From NCBI GenBank assembly GCA_903900705.1, contig CAIUOG010000126.1:1-64000 (forward strand): DNA of 64,000 nt, in the 5' to 3' direction. The DNA comes from an uncultured Acidobacteriia bacterium (lineage in GTDB: Bacteria; Acidobacteriota; Terriglobia; Bryobacterales; Bryobacteraceae). Positions 44,601-54,737 of the stretch are shown here, one piece after another. Under the pieces are notes generated by a model that had not been told where the DNA came from, did no database searches, and saw only the letters and a list, made by a program, of their open reading frames with translations. Position 1 is the stretch's first letter. Each line of letters begins with the position of its first letter. Position numbers and translations under genes: made by a program.

Positions 44601-47405
44601 TTACTGGAGTGAGATGACGGTGGAGGGCTGGGTCTGAGCGCCGCCGACGGTGGCGGCGAGCGAGAGGTCGCCGGAGCCGGATGCGGCGGGGATGGTGACG
44701 TTGATCTGGTAGAGGCCGGCGCTGGTGAGGCCGGCGTAGGAAGGGGTGACCTTCGCGTTGTTGATGAGAAGGGTGACGGGGTTGACGGTGGGCGCGGAGC
44801 CGGCGAAGGCCTGGCCGGGGGGCACGGCGGGGGTGGTGGGGCCGAGGCCGACGGCGAAGAGCGCGAGGGTGTCGCCGGGTTTGGCTGCTACGGTTTTGAA
44901 GCCGAGGGAGGAGCCGGTGGGGCCGAGGATGTCGTAAGATCCGCCGCCATAAGCGCCGGAGCCATCGGGACGGAGAATGATGCCGGCGACGTGTTTAGCG
45001 TCGAAGAGGACGAAGGACGGGGCGATGGGGGCGAGTGTGACGGTGGAGGTGGCGGAGCCGTTGGGGGTGTTGACGACGACGGGGACGGAGCCGGTGGCGG
45101 TGTCGGCAGGGGCCTGGAAGTTGATCTGGGTGGGGCTGACGTAGGAGAGGGTGGCGGGTTTGCCGTTGATGGAGACGTTGGTCCCGGCGAGTGAGAGGGG
45201 GAAGTCGCCGTTCCATTGGGCGGTGGAGGTGGCGAGGTTGGCGCCGTAGATGGTGGCCCAGGAGCCGGGCTGGATGGTGGGAATGGCGCCGGCGACCGGG
45301 ACGACGCCGGAGGGGGCGATGGAGGGAGACAGCGAGGTGGGGGCGAGGGAGCCGAGGGTGTAGGAATCCTGCACGGCGCCGTTGACGACGCCGAGACGGG
45401 CGGCGTCCGCGGGGAGCCACTGGCGAATGTACTGGACGTTGACGCCGGTGGGCTGGACGGTGACTTTGAGGAAGCCGGCGTCGGGATAGAGGGTTTGGGA
45501 GGGCTGGAGGTAGGCGTCCGCGTTGAAGGCGAAGTAGGTGTTGTCGCCGGGGTTGGGGACGGACTGGTAGGTGACGTTGTTGTAGGTCTGGCGAACGTAG
45601 AGATGGTCGTGGGCCTGGAAAAAGACGGTGACCTTGTTCTCTGAGAGAAGCTGTTCGATGGTTTCGGGCCAGGTGAAGGAGGTGGCGGGGGGCGGATCAC
45701 AGACGGTGCAGGGCTGGCGGTTGGCGGCGAAGCCGGCGACGCCGTTGGGGCTCTGGCCGCCGAATTCGTAGAGGGGGACGACTTCCACGCCGCCGCGGCT
45801 GGTGCCGAGGATGTGGTGGGCAAAGACGAATTTCCATTTGGCGGTGCTGTTTTTGAGGGTTTGGGCCAGCCACTGGTACTGGGCGTTGCCGTGGGTGATC
45901 AGCCAGGCGTTGGAGGTTTTGGACTGGTCGTTGAGGCCGGAATCGACCTGGGCGGGGGAGCCCCAGTAGGGGTCGATGACCATGAAAAGGGCGTCGCCCC
46001 AGGTCCAGGAGTAGTAATCGCGAAGGTTGCCGTTGATTTTGGGGAGCTGCGCGGTGTTGCCGGAGTAGAAGGAGCCGGTGATGGGGTCGTTCGGCCCGGG
46101 CATGGGGTAGTAGAGGTTGCGGGCATTCTGGGCCCAGATGGGGACCTGGTTGTCGTTATTGGCGTTATCGGGCAGGAGGTAGTTGAAGAGGGAGGTCTGC
46201 TCGTGGTTGCCGGTGCCGAGGAAGAGAGCGCCGGTGGTGAGGTTGTTCCAGTAGGGGAGCTGGAGGGTGTAGCGGGCGACGACGGCGGGCTGGGTGTAGG
46301 GGTTCTGGACGTTCTGGACGCTGAAGTCGTCGCCGTTGGTGATGTGGAAGTCGGGCTGAGCGGCGGCGGCGGCCTGGAGGGTTTGGGTGTAGAGGTCGGA
46401 GTGGAACATGGTGCCGACGCGTTCGGGGTGGGAATCGCCCTGGACGGTGAAGACGAAGGAGGAGCCGGGTTTGCGCTGGGTATGGAAGGAGCGTTCGGGG
46501 GCGGCGGAGTAGGTGGCGGTGGAGCCGGCGGGGCGGTAGCGGAGGCGGTAGTAGTAAGGGGTGTCGATGGTGAGGCCGGTGAGGACGGATTGGGCGACGA
46601 ATGCGCCGGGGGTGTAGGGGTCGGCGGGGGAGGTGACGACGGGGGAGGTGGTGGTGTAGTTGCCGGGGGCGATGCCGAGATCGTAATAGAGATCGAGGGA
46701 GGCGCTGGACTGGAGGTTGATGGTGGCGGAGGTATCGGTGGGCTGGCCGAGGATCTGAGTGTAGGTGATGGCGCCGGGAGCGATGTAAGTAAAGAGCTTG
46801 TTGGGGGCGCTGACGCCGACGCTGTTGGTGACGGCGACGGAGGCGATGCCGGCGGTGGCCGGGCCGGTGACGCCGGAGATGGAGGTGTCGCCTTTGGTGG
46901 TGAGGCCGGTGAGAGGAATACCGCCGATGGTGACGCTGGTGGCTCCGGAAAAGCCGGAGCCGGTGATGGTGACTTTGACGCCGCCGGTGGTGACGCCGGT
47001 ATTGGGGGAGATGCCGGCGATGCCGGGGGGCGAGGGGAGATAAGTGTAGAGCTTGTTGGCGGCGCTGACACCGCCGGAGGTGGTGACCTGGACGTTGACG
47101 GGTCCGGGGGTGCCCTGGGGGGTCTGGGTGGTGATTTTGGTGTCACTGACGACGACCCAGTCGCCGGTGCCGAGGGAGTTGCCGCCGATGGAGATGGCGG
47201 AGGCGCCGGTGAAGCCGACACCGGTGAGGGTGATGGGGTTGTAGACGTTGGCGGGGCCGGAAGAGGGGGTGACGGCGGTGACGACGGGGACGCCATTGTT
47301 CGGGCCGCCGCCGGGGCCTTTCTGGGCCGGGAGGGAGAAGGCTGCGAGGGTGAGGAGGAAGATGAGGGCGCGCGGGGACCGGGGGCGGACGAGCGAAGAC
47401 AACAT
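44601..47405 (-). CDS. Exported metallophosphoesterase with two N-terminal IPT/TIG domains and Solibacter-type C-terminal domain
   Basis: A 934-residue paralogue of the downstream gene. After the signal peptide come two IPT/TIG Ig-like domains (about 38-125 and 127-210: VTAVTPSSGPANVYNPITLTG and IAGISPNTGVTTGGVKVTITG), an Fn3-like segment, and a calcineurin-like phosphoesterase with QGDSHPE, ITNGDD, LGTGNHEQ, FAHHILG and FFQAHDHLYVRQ. The C-terminus again carries the Solibacter-type domain (SYVSPTQINFQAP, LYQINVTIP). First gene of the pair. The extra TIG domains suggest binding to a cell-surface or carbohydrate partner; substrate unknown. Confidence 0.9.
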   Translation of the reverse strand: MLSSLVRPRSPRALIFLLTLAAFSLPAQKGPGGGPNNGVPVVTAVTPSSGPANVYNPITLTGVGFTGASAISIGGNSLGTGDWVVVSDTKITTQTPQGTPGPVNVQVTTSGGVSAANKLYTYLPSPPGIAGISPNTGVTTGGVKVTITGSGFSGATSVTIGGIPLTGLTTKGDTSISGVTGPATAGIASVAVTNSVGVSAPNKLFTYIAPGAITYTQILGQPTDTSATINLQSSASLDLYYDLGIAPGNYTTTSPVVTSPADPYTPGAFVAQSVLTGLTIDTPYYYRLRYRPAGSTATYSAAPERSFHTQRKPGSSFVFTVQGDSHPERVGTMFHSDLYTQTLQAAAAAQPDFHITNGDDFSVQNVQNPYTQPAVVARYTLQLPYWNNLTTGALFLGTGNHEQTSLFNYLLPDNANNDNQVPIWAQNARNLYYPMPGPNDPITGSFYSGNTAQLPKINGNLRDYYSWTWGDALFMVIDPYWGSPAQVDSGLNDQSKTSNAWLITHGNAQYQWLAQTLKNSTAKWKFVFAHHILGTSRGGVEVVPLYEFGGQSPNGVAGFAANRQPCTVCDPPPATSFTWPETIEQLLSENKVTVFFQAHDHLYVRQTYNNVTYQSVPNPGDNTYFAFNADAYLQPSQTLYPDAGFLKVTVQPTGVNVQYIRQWLPADAARLGVVNGAVQDSYTLGSLAPTSLSPSIAPSGVVPVAGAIPTIQPGSWATIYGANLATSTAQWNGDFPLSLAGTNVSINGKPATLSYVSPTQINFQAPADTATGSVPVVVNTPNGSATSTVTLAPIAPSFVLFDAKHVAGIILRPDGSGAYGGGSYDILGPTGSSLGFKTVAAKPGDTLALFAVGLGPTTPAVPPGQAFAGSAPTVNPVTLLINNAKVTPSYAGLTSAGLYQINVTIPAASGSGDLSLAATVGGAQTQPSTVISLQ

Positions 47406-47535
47406 GGCTTTTGGTTATAGCAGGCGAATGTGAGGGGATTGTGAGGGAGGATCCGGCGGGACGTCCGTCTCCTGGGCGACCGCGTCATGAAAAAAGACGA
47501 GATGGAAAAGCCGGTGCGGGAAATACAGTAGGTAA

Positions 47536-48438
47536 ATGATGCTCAATGGGGGTTACGCGTATACGACGATGATCAGCAGCCGGTATGGGGGGCAGGTGCT
47601 GCGGGAGCATCTGGCGGGGCTGTATCCGCATTCGAGCGCGGCGGAGTGGCAGGAAAAGCTGGACGGCGGGGAGGTGACGCTGGACGGGGTGGCGGCGACG
47701 GGAAGCGAGAGGGTGGCGTCAGGGCAGACGCTGGTGTGGAACCGTCCGCCGTGGGTGGAGCCGGATGCGCCGCGGGAGTTCGGGGTGCTGTTCGAGGACG
47801 AGCATCTGCTGGCGGTGAATAAGCCGGGGGGGCTGCCGACGCTGCCGGGCGGGGGCTTTATGGAGAACACGCTGCTGCGGCTGGTGCAGAGGCGGACGCC
47901 TGAGGCGAATCCGGTACACCGGCTGGGGCGGGCGACGACGGGGATCGTGCTGTTTGCGAAGACGGGGGAGGCGGCGGCGCGGCTGTTCACGGACTGGAAT
48001 ACGAGGCGGGTGGAGAAAGTTTACCGGGCGCTGGGGCGGGGTGTGGCGGAACGGGAGGAGTATGAGATTCTTACGCCGATCGGGCTGGCGCCGCATCCGC
48101 TGATTGGGAGGGTGTGGGCGGCGAGCGCGGAGGGGAAACCGTCGAAGTCCGTGGCGCGGGTGCTGGGGCGCGGCGCGGGCAGCACGACGTTTGCGGTGAG
48201 CCTGCATTCGGGGAGACCGCACCAGATCCGGATTCATCTGGCGTCGATCGGGCATCCGCTGGTGGGGGACCCGTTGTATGGGAGCGGGGGGCGGCCGCTG
48301 GAGGGGTTGCCCGGGCTGCCGGGCGACGGGGGGTATTTTCTGCACGCGCAGTATTTGCGGTTTCCGCATCCGGTGAGCGGGGAGGCGATGGAACTGGAGG
48401 CGGCGGCGCCGGAGGGATTTCCGGAGGGAGGCGAGTAG
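47536..48438 (+). CDS. RluA-family pseudouridine synthase-like protein with the catalytic Asp replaced by Gly
   Basis: A 300-residue protein with an N-terminal S4-like part and the RluA catalytic fold (LFEDEHLLAVNKPGGLPTLPGG, SGRPHQIRIHLASIGHPLVGDPLYG). The signature HRLDxxTSG is here NPVHRLGRATTG, so the catalytic Asp is Gly131. I recall the same HRLG variant in a few plant and bacterial members, so it may define a subclass with altered or absent activity; this is from memory. The start is the ATG at 47536, with other in-frame ATGs close by. greB follows immediately and is probably co-transcribed. Confidence 0.85.
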   Translation: MMLNGGYAYTTMISSRYGGQVLREHLAGLYPHSSAAEWQEKLDGGEVTLDGVAATGSERVASGQTLVWNRPPWVEPDAPREFGVLFEDEHLLAVNKPGGLPTLPGGGFMENTLLRLVQRRTPEANPVHRLGRATTGIVLFAKTGEAAARLFTDWNTRRVEKVYRALGRGVAEREEYEILTPIGLAPHPLIGRVWAASAEGKPSKSVARVLGRGAGSTTFAVSLHSGRPHQIRIHLASIGHPLVGDPLYGSGGRPLEGLPGLPGDGGYFLHAQYLRFPHPVSGEAMELEAAAPEGFPEGGE

Positions 48439-49041
48439 ATGCGAAAGGGGTTTACCAGACAGCCGAAGCCGGATGAGGCGGGGCCGCAGGGGAAGAACTA
48501 CATCACGCCGGGCGGGCTGCGGCGGCTGCAGGAGGAGCACCATTTTCTGTTGACGCGGGAGCGGCCGGCGGTGACGGAGGTGGTGGCGTGGGCGGCGAGT
48601 AATGGTGACCGCAGCGAGAACGCGGATTATCAGTATGGCAAGCGGCGGCTGCGGCAGATTGACGGGCGGCTGCGGTTTCTGCGGAAGAGGATTGAGGTGG
48701 CGGAGGTGGTGGATCCGGAAGCGCCGAGGTCGGGGATGGCGGCGAGCCGGGCGTACTTTGGGGCGACGGTGCGGTATGAAACGGCGGCGGGGGTGGAGCG
48801 GGAGGTGAGCATTGTGGGGTCGGATGAGGTGGATCTGGAGAGGGGGCATGTGAGCTGGCTGTCTCCGCTGGGGCGGGCGCTGCTGAAGGCGGCGGAGGGG
48901 GACACGGCGGTGCTGCATGCGCCGGGGGGTACGGAGGCGCTGGAGGTGGTGGAGGTGCGGTATGAGCGGATTGCGGTGGCGGAGTTTCGGGAGCCGCCGG
49001 GGAGTGAGGCGTCCACACGGGAGCGGGCACGGGGAAAGTGA
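48439..49041 (+). CDS. greB: Transcription elongation factor GreB-like
   Basis: A 200-residue GreA/GreB-family factor that rescues backtracked RNA polymerase by stimulating transcript cleavage. The N-terminal coiled coil holds the signature NGDRSENADYQYGKRRLRQ with the acidic tip residues, and GreB-like RQIDGRLRFLRKRIEVAEVV; the C-terminal FKBP-like domain follows (GATVRYETAAG, GRALLKAAEGD). The C-terminal extension after residue 180 is short and charged. The ATG directly follows the RluA-like stop. Confidence 0.9.
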   Translation: MRKGFTRQPKPDEAGPQGKNYITPGGLRRLQEEHHFLLTRERPAVTEVVAWAASNGDRSENADYQYGKRRLRQIDGRLRFLRKRIEVAEVVDPEAPRSGMAASRAYFGATVRYETAAGVEREVSIVGSDEVDLERGHVSWLSPLGRALLKAAEGDTAVLHAPGGTEALEVVEVRYERIAVAEFREPPGSEASTRERARGK

Positions 49042-49140
49042 GAGGAGCCGTTTCCGACTGGAATGTTATGCTACTACGATCTTAGTTAACACTGGTATCG
49101 AGCCCCGAAGAGGCGCCGGTAGCGGTTCGGAGGAAGTCCC

Positions 49141-52100
49141 TTGAAGAATACGTTTGCCCGTCCCGCACGGGGCATGAGGTCCGCTGTGCGCATTTCGATT
49201 TTGCTGCTGGTACTTTCGGCGGGGCCGGCGCATCAGGCCTTCGCGGGCAGTGTTTACACGTGGGCGGGCGTCTCGGCGGGAAACAGAGGGTGGGATACCA
49301 TCACTTCCAACTGGCTGAACTCATCGAGCGCGCTGGTTCCGTGGCCGAACGACGGGAGCAACACGGCGGTATTCGACCGGGGCAGGTCGAGACGGTGAAC
49401 GCGAACTCAAACGATCACGTCAACGCGATTCAATTCACGGCTGACGGATACATCGTGGACCTCAATGGCGGCTTCCTCTCCCTTGACAAGCCATCCGGGA
49501 GCCCCACGCCGTCGATCAGCGTGGGTTCGGGGATGCAGGCCACGATCACGGATCTTCGCGGCACGAATGGACTGAACTATAGCGGGCCGGGAACGCTGAC
49601 TCTTTCGCTGGGACAGAATCTGAGCGGGGTGACGACGATTGCGTCGGGCAAGCTGGTGCTGGGGAGTTCGCAGAGTTTGCAGAACAGCACGGTGGTGCTG
49701 AATGTCGCCAACGGGCTGCAACTGTCATCGACGGCGACGCTGGGCGGGTTGGCCGGGACGGGCGCATTCTCGGCGGGGACGCTGACGGTGGGTGGCGATA
49801 ACGACAGTACCACTTACACGGGCGGGCTGACGGCGACGACGCTCAACAAGACGGGCACCGGCACATTCCTGCTGAACGGCGGGGCGGCCAACAACATCAG
49901 TACGCTGAATGCGCAAATGGGCAATGTGACGGTGGGAGCGGGCACGCTGAGTCTGGTGCAGCCGACAACGGGTCAGGCGGCGCTGGGTGTGGGTGCGCCC
50001 ACGGTGCCCGGATTCCTGCCGTCGCTGTCGCCGGGGACACTGACGATCAACAATGGCGCGGTGGTGAACACGCTCACGAACACGGGGTTTGCGTATGTGG
50101 ACGGGTCGGGCGGCAGCAACATCACGGTGGATGGCGCGGGTTCCGCGCTGAATACGAAGATTTTCTATGCGGGGACACAGTACAGCGGCGGACTGGTAGT
50201 GCAGAACGGCGGGTTGCTGAGCGCCACCGGTTATGCGGTGGTGGGCGACCAGGGTTCCGGGCTGGCGACGGTGCGGAGCGGCGGCGTGTTCCAGCTGACC
50301 GGGAGCGGCAGTGTGACGCTGGGCGCGAGCGGCGGTACTGGTGCGTTCACGGTGGATGGCGCGGGATCGCAACTGAGCGCCGGGAGCGGCACTGTGGTGG
50401 TGGGGAATGGTTCGCTGACGGCCCAGAATGGCGGGCTGGTGCAGAGCTCGAACGCGATTGTGGGCGGGAAGTACGGGTTCACGGGGACGGCGACTGTGAC
50501 GGGAAGCGGGTCACAGTGGACGACGGGGAATCTGGGGCTGGGCGGCGATGCGGCTGGCGCCGGGACCGCGCTGGGCACGGGAGCGCTGACGATCAGCAAT
50601 GGCGGCGCGGTGCAGGTGACGGGAAAGACCGGGTTCTACAGCGCGGGCAGTTCGCTGACGGTGAATGGCGGATCGCTGACGACGGCGACGCTGGTGTCAT
50701 CGGGCGGGAATGGCAGCATTGTTCTGGCGGCGAATCCGACAACGGGCCAGGCGCTGACGGTGACGGGCGGGAGCGCGGCGAATTATTCGGGGACGATCAG
50801 CGGGAATGGCGGCATCACGCTGAGCGGCGGGCAGCAGACGCTTTCGGGGACGATCAGCGGGGCGGTCGGGCTGACGGTGAGTGGTGGTCAGCAGACGATT
50901 TCCGGGGCGAACAGTTTTACGGGAGCGACCACGATTAACGGTGGGACGCTGACGCTGGGGAACAGCCTGGCGCTGCAGAACAGCGCGGTGGCGGTGAACG
51001 TGGCGGGCGGGCTGCAGGTGAACGGGCTCGCATCTGTGTCCGTGGGCGGCATTTCGGGCAGCGCGAGTTCGATCAATCTGGGCGGCGCGGCGCTGGTGAT
51101 TAACGGGGCGGCGAACAGCAGCAGCGTTTATAACGGGCAGTTGCTGGGTGTGGGCGGGCTGACGATGAACTCCGGGGCGCAGACGCTGGGATCGGCATTT
51201 GCGATTTCGGGCGGGGCTGTGACGCTGAATGGCGGGGTGCTGACGCTGGGAGATCCGACGGCACTGGCCAATGCATCGAGCGTGACGATCAACGGCGCGA
51301 ACGCGCTGAATCTGAGCGGTCTTGGGTATGTGAGTTTGAATAATCTTTCCGGCAGCGGGGCGCTGAATCTGGGGGCGACGTATCTCGTTACGGCGGAGTC
51401 GCAGAGCGCGACGTATTCGGGAGCGATCTCCGGCGCGGGAGGCATCCAGACCCTTGGCGGCGGGAAGCTGACGCTGACGGGCGCCAACACCTATACGGGG
51501 CTGACGGAAGGAGCGAACGTGGCGCAGATGGGCGGCACGAATTACTCGTCGATTGCCGCGGACGGGCGCGGCAATGAGGTATTTACGATTGGCGGCGGGG
51601 CTTATGTGTCGCCAGGCAATGGTTTCGGAACGTTCACGGCGCAGTACGGCGGCACGATTTACTATGGCTCCGCCACGATTGAGGGCGGGTTCATTTCGGG
51701 GAACGGGCACCATATCGCGGGCGATCCGGCGGGCGTGGCTACGTTCAACGGAACGACGATTAACGCGGATGCCACGCTGAACTTCACCGGCCAGACGAAG
51801 CTGAATAACGTCACCAACAATGGGAAGCTGGTGCTTTCCGACCCGACAGTGAGCGTGAACTGGAATTACGGCCGCAATGGCGCGAGCGGCGAAGTGGATG
51901 TGAACAGCAGTTTCAGTGTGGTGGATTTGCAGAGCGCGGGGCTGCTGAAAATCGGTGACGGCGGGACACTTTATGTGAGTCAACTCAACAATCCCCAACA
52001 GTTGCCGGAGAATCTGGTGCTGAGCGCGGGCAGCCGGACTTATGTGGGCAGCGCGGATACGCCGGGCGGAACGATTTCTCTGGCGAACAGCAACCGGATC

Positions 52101-52703
52101 GAGCTGGGTGGTTTGCTGGTGAATAACGGAACGATCAACGGCGGGGTGGACGTGAATTACGGCGGGTTCCTGGAGGGCGCGGGGACGATCACGGGCACGG
52201 TGAATGTGGGGATGGGCGGCACGGTGCACGCGGGGAATTCCCCGGGGACGCTGACGACCGGTGGCGCGACGTGGGGGGCCGGGGCGATTTACGAGTTCGA
52301 CATCGCGGATGCGACGGGGACAGCGGGCAATGCGTGGAGCTTCTGGGATATGACGGGCGGGCTGGATATTACGGCCGGCGGGACGGCGAACAGCCGGTTC
52401 ACGATTGACATCACGTCACTGCTGGGCGACGGAACGGCGGGGCAGGCGGCGAATTTCGATCCGAACCTGCATTACGCGTGGCTGCTGGCGTCGGCGACGA
52501 ATATCAATGGGTTTTCCGCTTCGGACTTTACGCTGACGACCACGAATTTCCAGAACACGTTTGGGAGCAACGGAGGGTTCCAGATCCTGCAGCAGGGGAA
52601 CGACGTGTATCTTTTGTACGCGCCGGAGCCGGGGACGCTGGGGATGATGGTGCTGGCGATGGGTGTTGTGGCGGGGATGGCGAGGCGGAAGCAGCGGGGG
52701 TAA
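49141..52703 (+). CDS. Autotransporter-like beta-helix PEP-CTERM protein, interrupted by a frameshift near 49380
   Basis: A TTG at 49141, behind GGAGGAAG, begins a signal peptide and the segment GSVYTWAGVSAGNRGWDTITSNW typical of autotransporter-like PEP-CTERM proteins. After about 80 codons the frame breaks at the CCGGGGC run near 49377-49384: the continuation QVETVNANSNDHVNAIQF is in the neighbouring frame, and one extra G would join them. The rest (about 1105 codons) is one intact frame of Gly/Thr/Asn-rich repeats (LTVSGGQQTISG type), ending in a PEP-CTERM tail (APEPGTLGMMVLAMGVVAGMARRKQRG). Phase variation, a real mutation and a base-calling error are all possible. The exported product would be a large adhesin or matrix protein. 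Confidence 0.8.
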
Positions 52704-52866
52704 GAGTCTCTTCTCCGGCTAATAGCTGGTATTGGAGCGGTGGAACTGCCCACGTTGACCGCGTAAACGACGTTGGAGGAAAGCTGAAGAGCCTTTCCGG
52801 TTTTCGCTGCTATATTCCTGCAATAACGGGATAGTAACCGGGAAATATGCAAAGTCGGCGGAGCGA

Positions 52867-54531
52867 TCAGAGCAGCCTGAAGTTGATTTCGACGGTGGCG
52901 GCAGTGGGGACGGGGTGGCCGGCGCGGAGGGCAGGTTTGAAGCGCCACTGCTTCAGGGCGTCCAGTGCTTTTTCGTCGAGGCCGAGGCCGATGGGGCGGG
53001 CGATTTTGAGGTTGCCGGGAAAGCCGTCGGCGTCGACGGTCAGCTGAATGGCTACCGAGCCGTTGAACTTTGTGAGGCGGGCTTCCTCCGAATACGCGGG
53101 GTCGGCTTTGAAGAGGACTGAGGGGGGACTCATCGGTCCGGCGGGGAAGGAAGCGGCGGGCGGCGGGGCGGCGGGGAGTCCGCACTCCATATTCACGACG
53201 GCGTGGGCGGCGCGCGGCTGGCCGTTGAGGCTGGCGGGCTGGAAGGTCCAGGCTTTGACGGCGGTGCGGAGGGCTGCGCCGGCGGGGGAAGACTCGACGG
53301 CGAGGTTGGCCGGGTGGCCGGATTTGTCGATGTCAAAAGAGACGCGAATGATGCTGTGTTCGCCGGCGGGGCAGGCGGCCTGGTCGGGCTTGCGGTAGGC
53401 GGCGAGGACGGGGTTGACGCCGTCCGGCTCATTGCGCGACTCGGGGACGACGGTGTAGTGCAGGCTGCGGATGCGCCAGGTGGCGGGGTTATCCAGATGG
53501 AAGGCGACTTCGGCGGCCTGGACGGGAGGCGCGGAAGGCGCGAAACGCCAGGCGGAGACCAGTTCGAGGGCTTTTTCGTCGAGGCCCAGGCCGAGCCCTT
53601 CGAGGATTCTGAGGTTATGGGGTTCACCGGCGGAAGTGAGTTCGAAGTAGACGGAGGCGACGCCTTCGAGCCCGGCGGCGCGGGCTTCGGGGGAGTAGGC
53701 GGGAGCGGCGGGTTGGGGGTTGGCGGGGGCCGAGACAGCGGCGAGGGGCGGAGTCGTCCGGGCTGGAGGCATCTGGACTGGAGGCATCTGGACTGGAGTT
53801 GGCGGGACGGGGCGCTGGAACATGGTCCAGGGAGTTTTGAGGCTGGTGCGGTCACCGGCGATGGCCCAGACGCGCCAGCGGGTCCACATCTGTGGGGGGA
53901 TGTTGCCGGTGTAGTGGGCGCCGGTGATGCCGGTGATGATGTTGTAGACGCCGACGTCGGAGCAGTATTTGTAGGGGGAGCAGGCGCTGAGGGGGTCGAC
54001 TTCGAGGGAGTAGCTGCGAGCGCCGGCGACGGGGGTCCATTCGAAGGTGACTTCGGACGAGTTGGCGGGGAGGAGGGCGTTATTTTCGGGGGCGAGAATT
54101 TTGGGCGCCTGGGGGGGCGTTGGTAAGCCTCCGGTGGTGAACGACAACATCTGCCAGGGTGACTTTTCGCCTTCGAGAAAGCCTGCCGAAGCCCAGACGC
54201 GCCAGCGTCCGCGCTGATCGCCAAACCATTCGAAGTGAAAGCGGGTTCCGCGGAGGTCGGCGGCGCGGTAGGTGCGGCCGGGAGAGACCTCGGAGCAGAA
54301 TTTGGCGTGGGCGCAACAGTCTTCGCAATCGATTTCGACGGTGTAGGACTCGGCCTGTGGAACGGGGGTCCATTCGAACCAGACGTCGCGGGGGTAAGAG
54401 TGTAATTCCACGCCGTCGGCGGGGCTGAGGGGACGGGGCGCGGGGAGAGTGTCGGCGGGAGCTTGCGCGAGCGCGGCGAGGGCGGCGGAGGCGAGCAGCA
54501 GGAAACGGGCGGCGCGGCGGAAGTGTTCCAT
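52867..54531 (-). CDS. Secreted protein with two Fn3-like and three TonB C-terminal domains
   Basis: A 554-residue protein. After a signal peptide (ALAALAQA) come two domains of about 100 residues each beginning FEWTPV, with paired Cys, of Fn3-like build; a short Pro-rich linker (VQMPPVQMPPA, an 18-bp duplication); then three TonB_C-type domains at roughly 280-350, 385-445 and 470-553, each ending in an AWRF/AWTF/QWRF motif. Unlike a true TonB energiser there is no N-terminal membrane anchor with a long Pro-rich spanner. Repeated TonB_C domains may bind peptidoglycan or receptor TonB boxes; function unproven. Confidence 0.82.
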   Translation of the reverse strand: MEHFRRAARFLLLASAALAALAQAPADTLPAPRPLSPADGVELHSYPRDVWFEWTPVPQAESYTVEIDCEDCCAHAKFCSEVSPGRTYRAADLRGTRFHFEWFGDQRGRWRVWASAGFLEGEKSPWQMLSFTTGGLPTPPQAPKILAPENNALLPANSSEVTFEWTPVAGARSYSLEVDPLSACSPYKYCSDVGVYNIITGITGAHYTGNIPPQMWTRWRVWAIAGDRTSLKTPWTMFQRPVPPTPVQMPPVQMPPARTTPPLAAVSAPANPQPAAPAYSPEARAAGLEGVASVYFELTSAGEPHNLRILEGLGLGLDEKALELVSAWRFAPSAPPVQAAEVAFHLDNPATWRIRSLHYTVVPESRNEPDGVNPVLAAYRKPDQAACPAGEHSIIRVSFDIDKSGHPANLAVESSPAGAALRTAVKAWTFQPASLNGQPRAAHAVVNMECGLPAAPPPAASFPAGPMSPPSVLFKADPAYSEEARLTKFNGSVAIQLTVDADGFPGNLKIARPIGLGLDEKALDALKQWRFKPALRAGHPVPTAATVEINFRLL

Positions 54532-54692
54532 AGCCGGTGAGACCTTTCCACGCGATTATAGCCGCTCTTCGGGGCGGGCGCCGGGAACAGATTCCGGACG
54601 AGTTGCCCGTCGTCGTCGCGGGTTCCCACCTCCCGAAATGCGGCACGTCCGGGTTCGAAGGGCACACGTGGTGGCCGACGCCGTTGGGGGGA

Positions 54693-54732
54693 TTGACACG
54701 GAGCGTCGGGCGTGCAATCGTTAATCGACGAT
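54693..54732 (+). promoter_or_regulatory. Probable ars promoter and ArsR operator 1
   Basis: A consensus -35 TTGACA lies at 54693-54698. ATCGTTAATCGACGAT (54717-54732), a quasi-palindrome, covers the -10/transcription-start area just 5 bp before the arsR ATG. A 14/16 match is found before arsD, so both are taken as ArsR-binding sites by position and similarity. Confidence 0.65.
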
Positions 54733-54737
54733 AGGCA

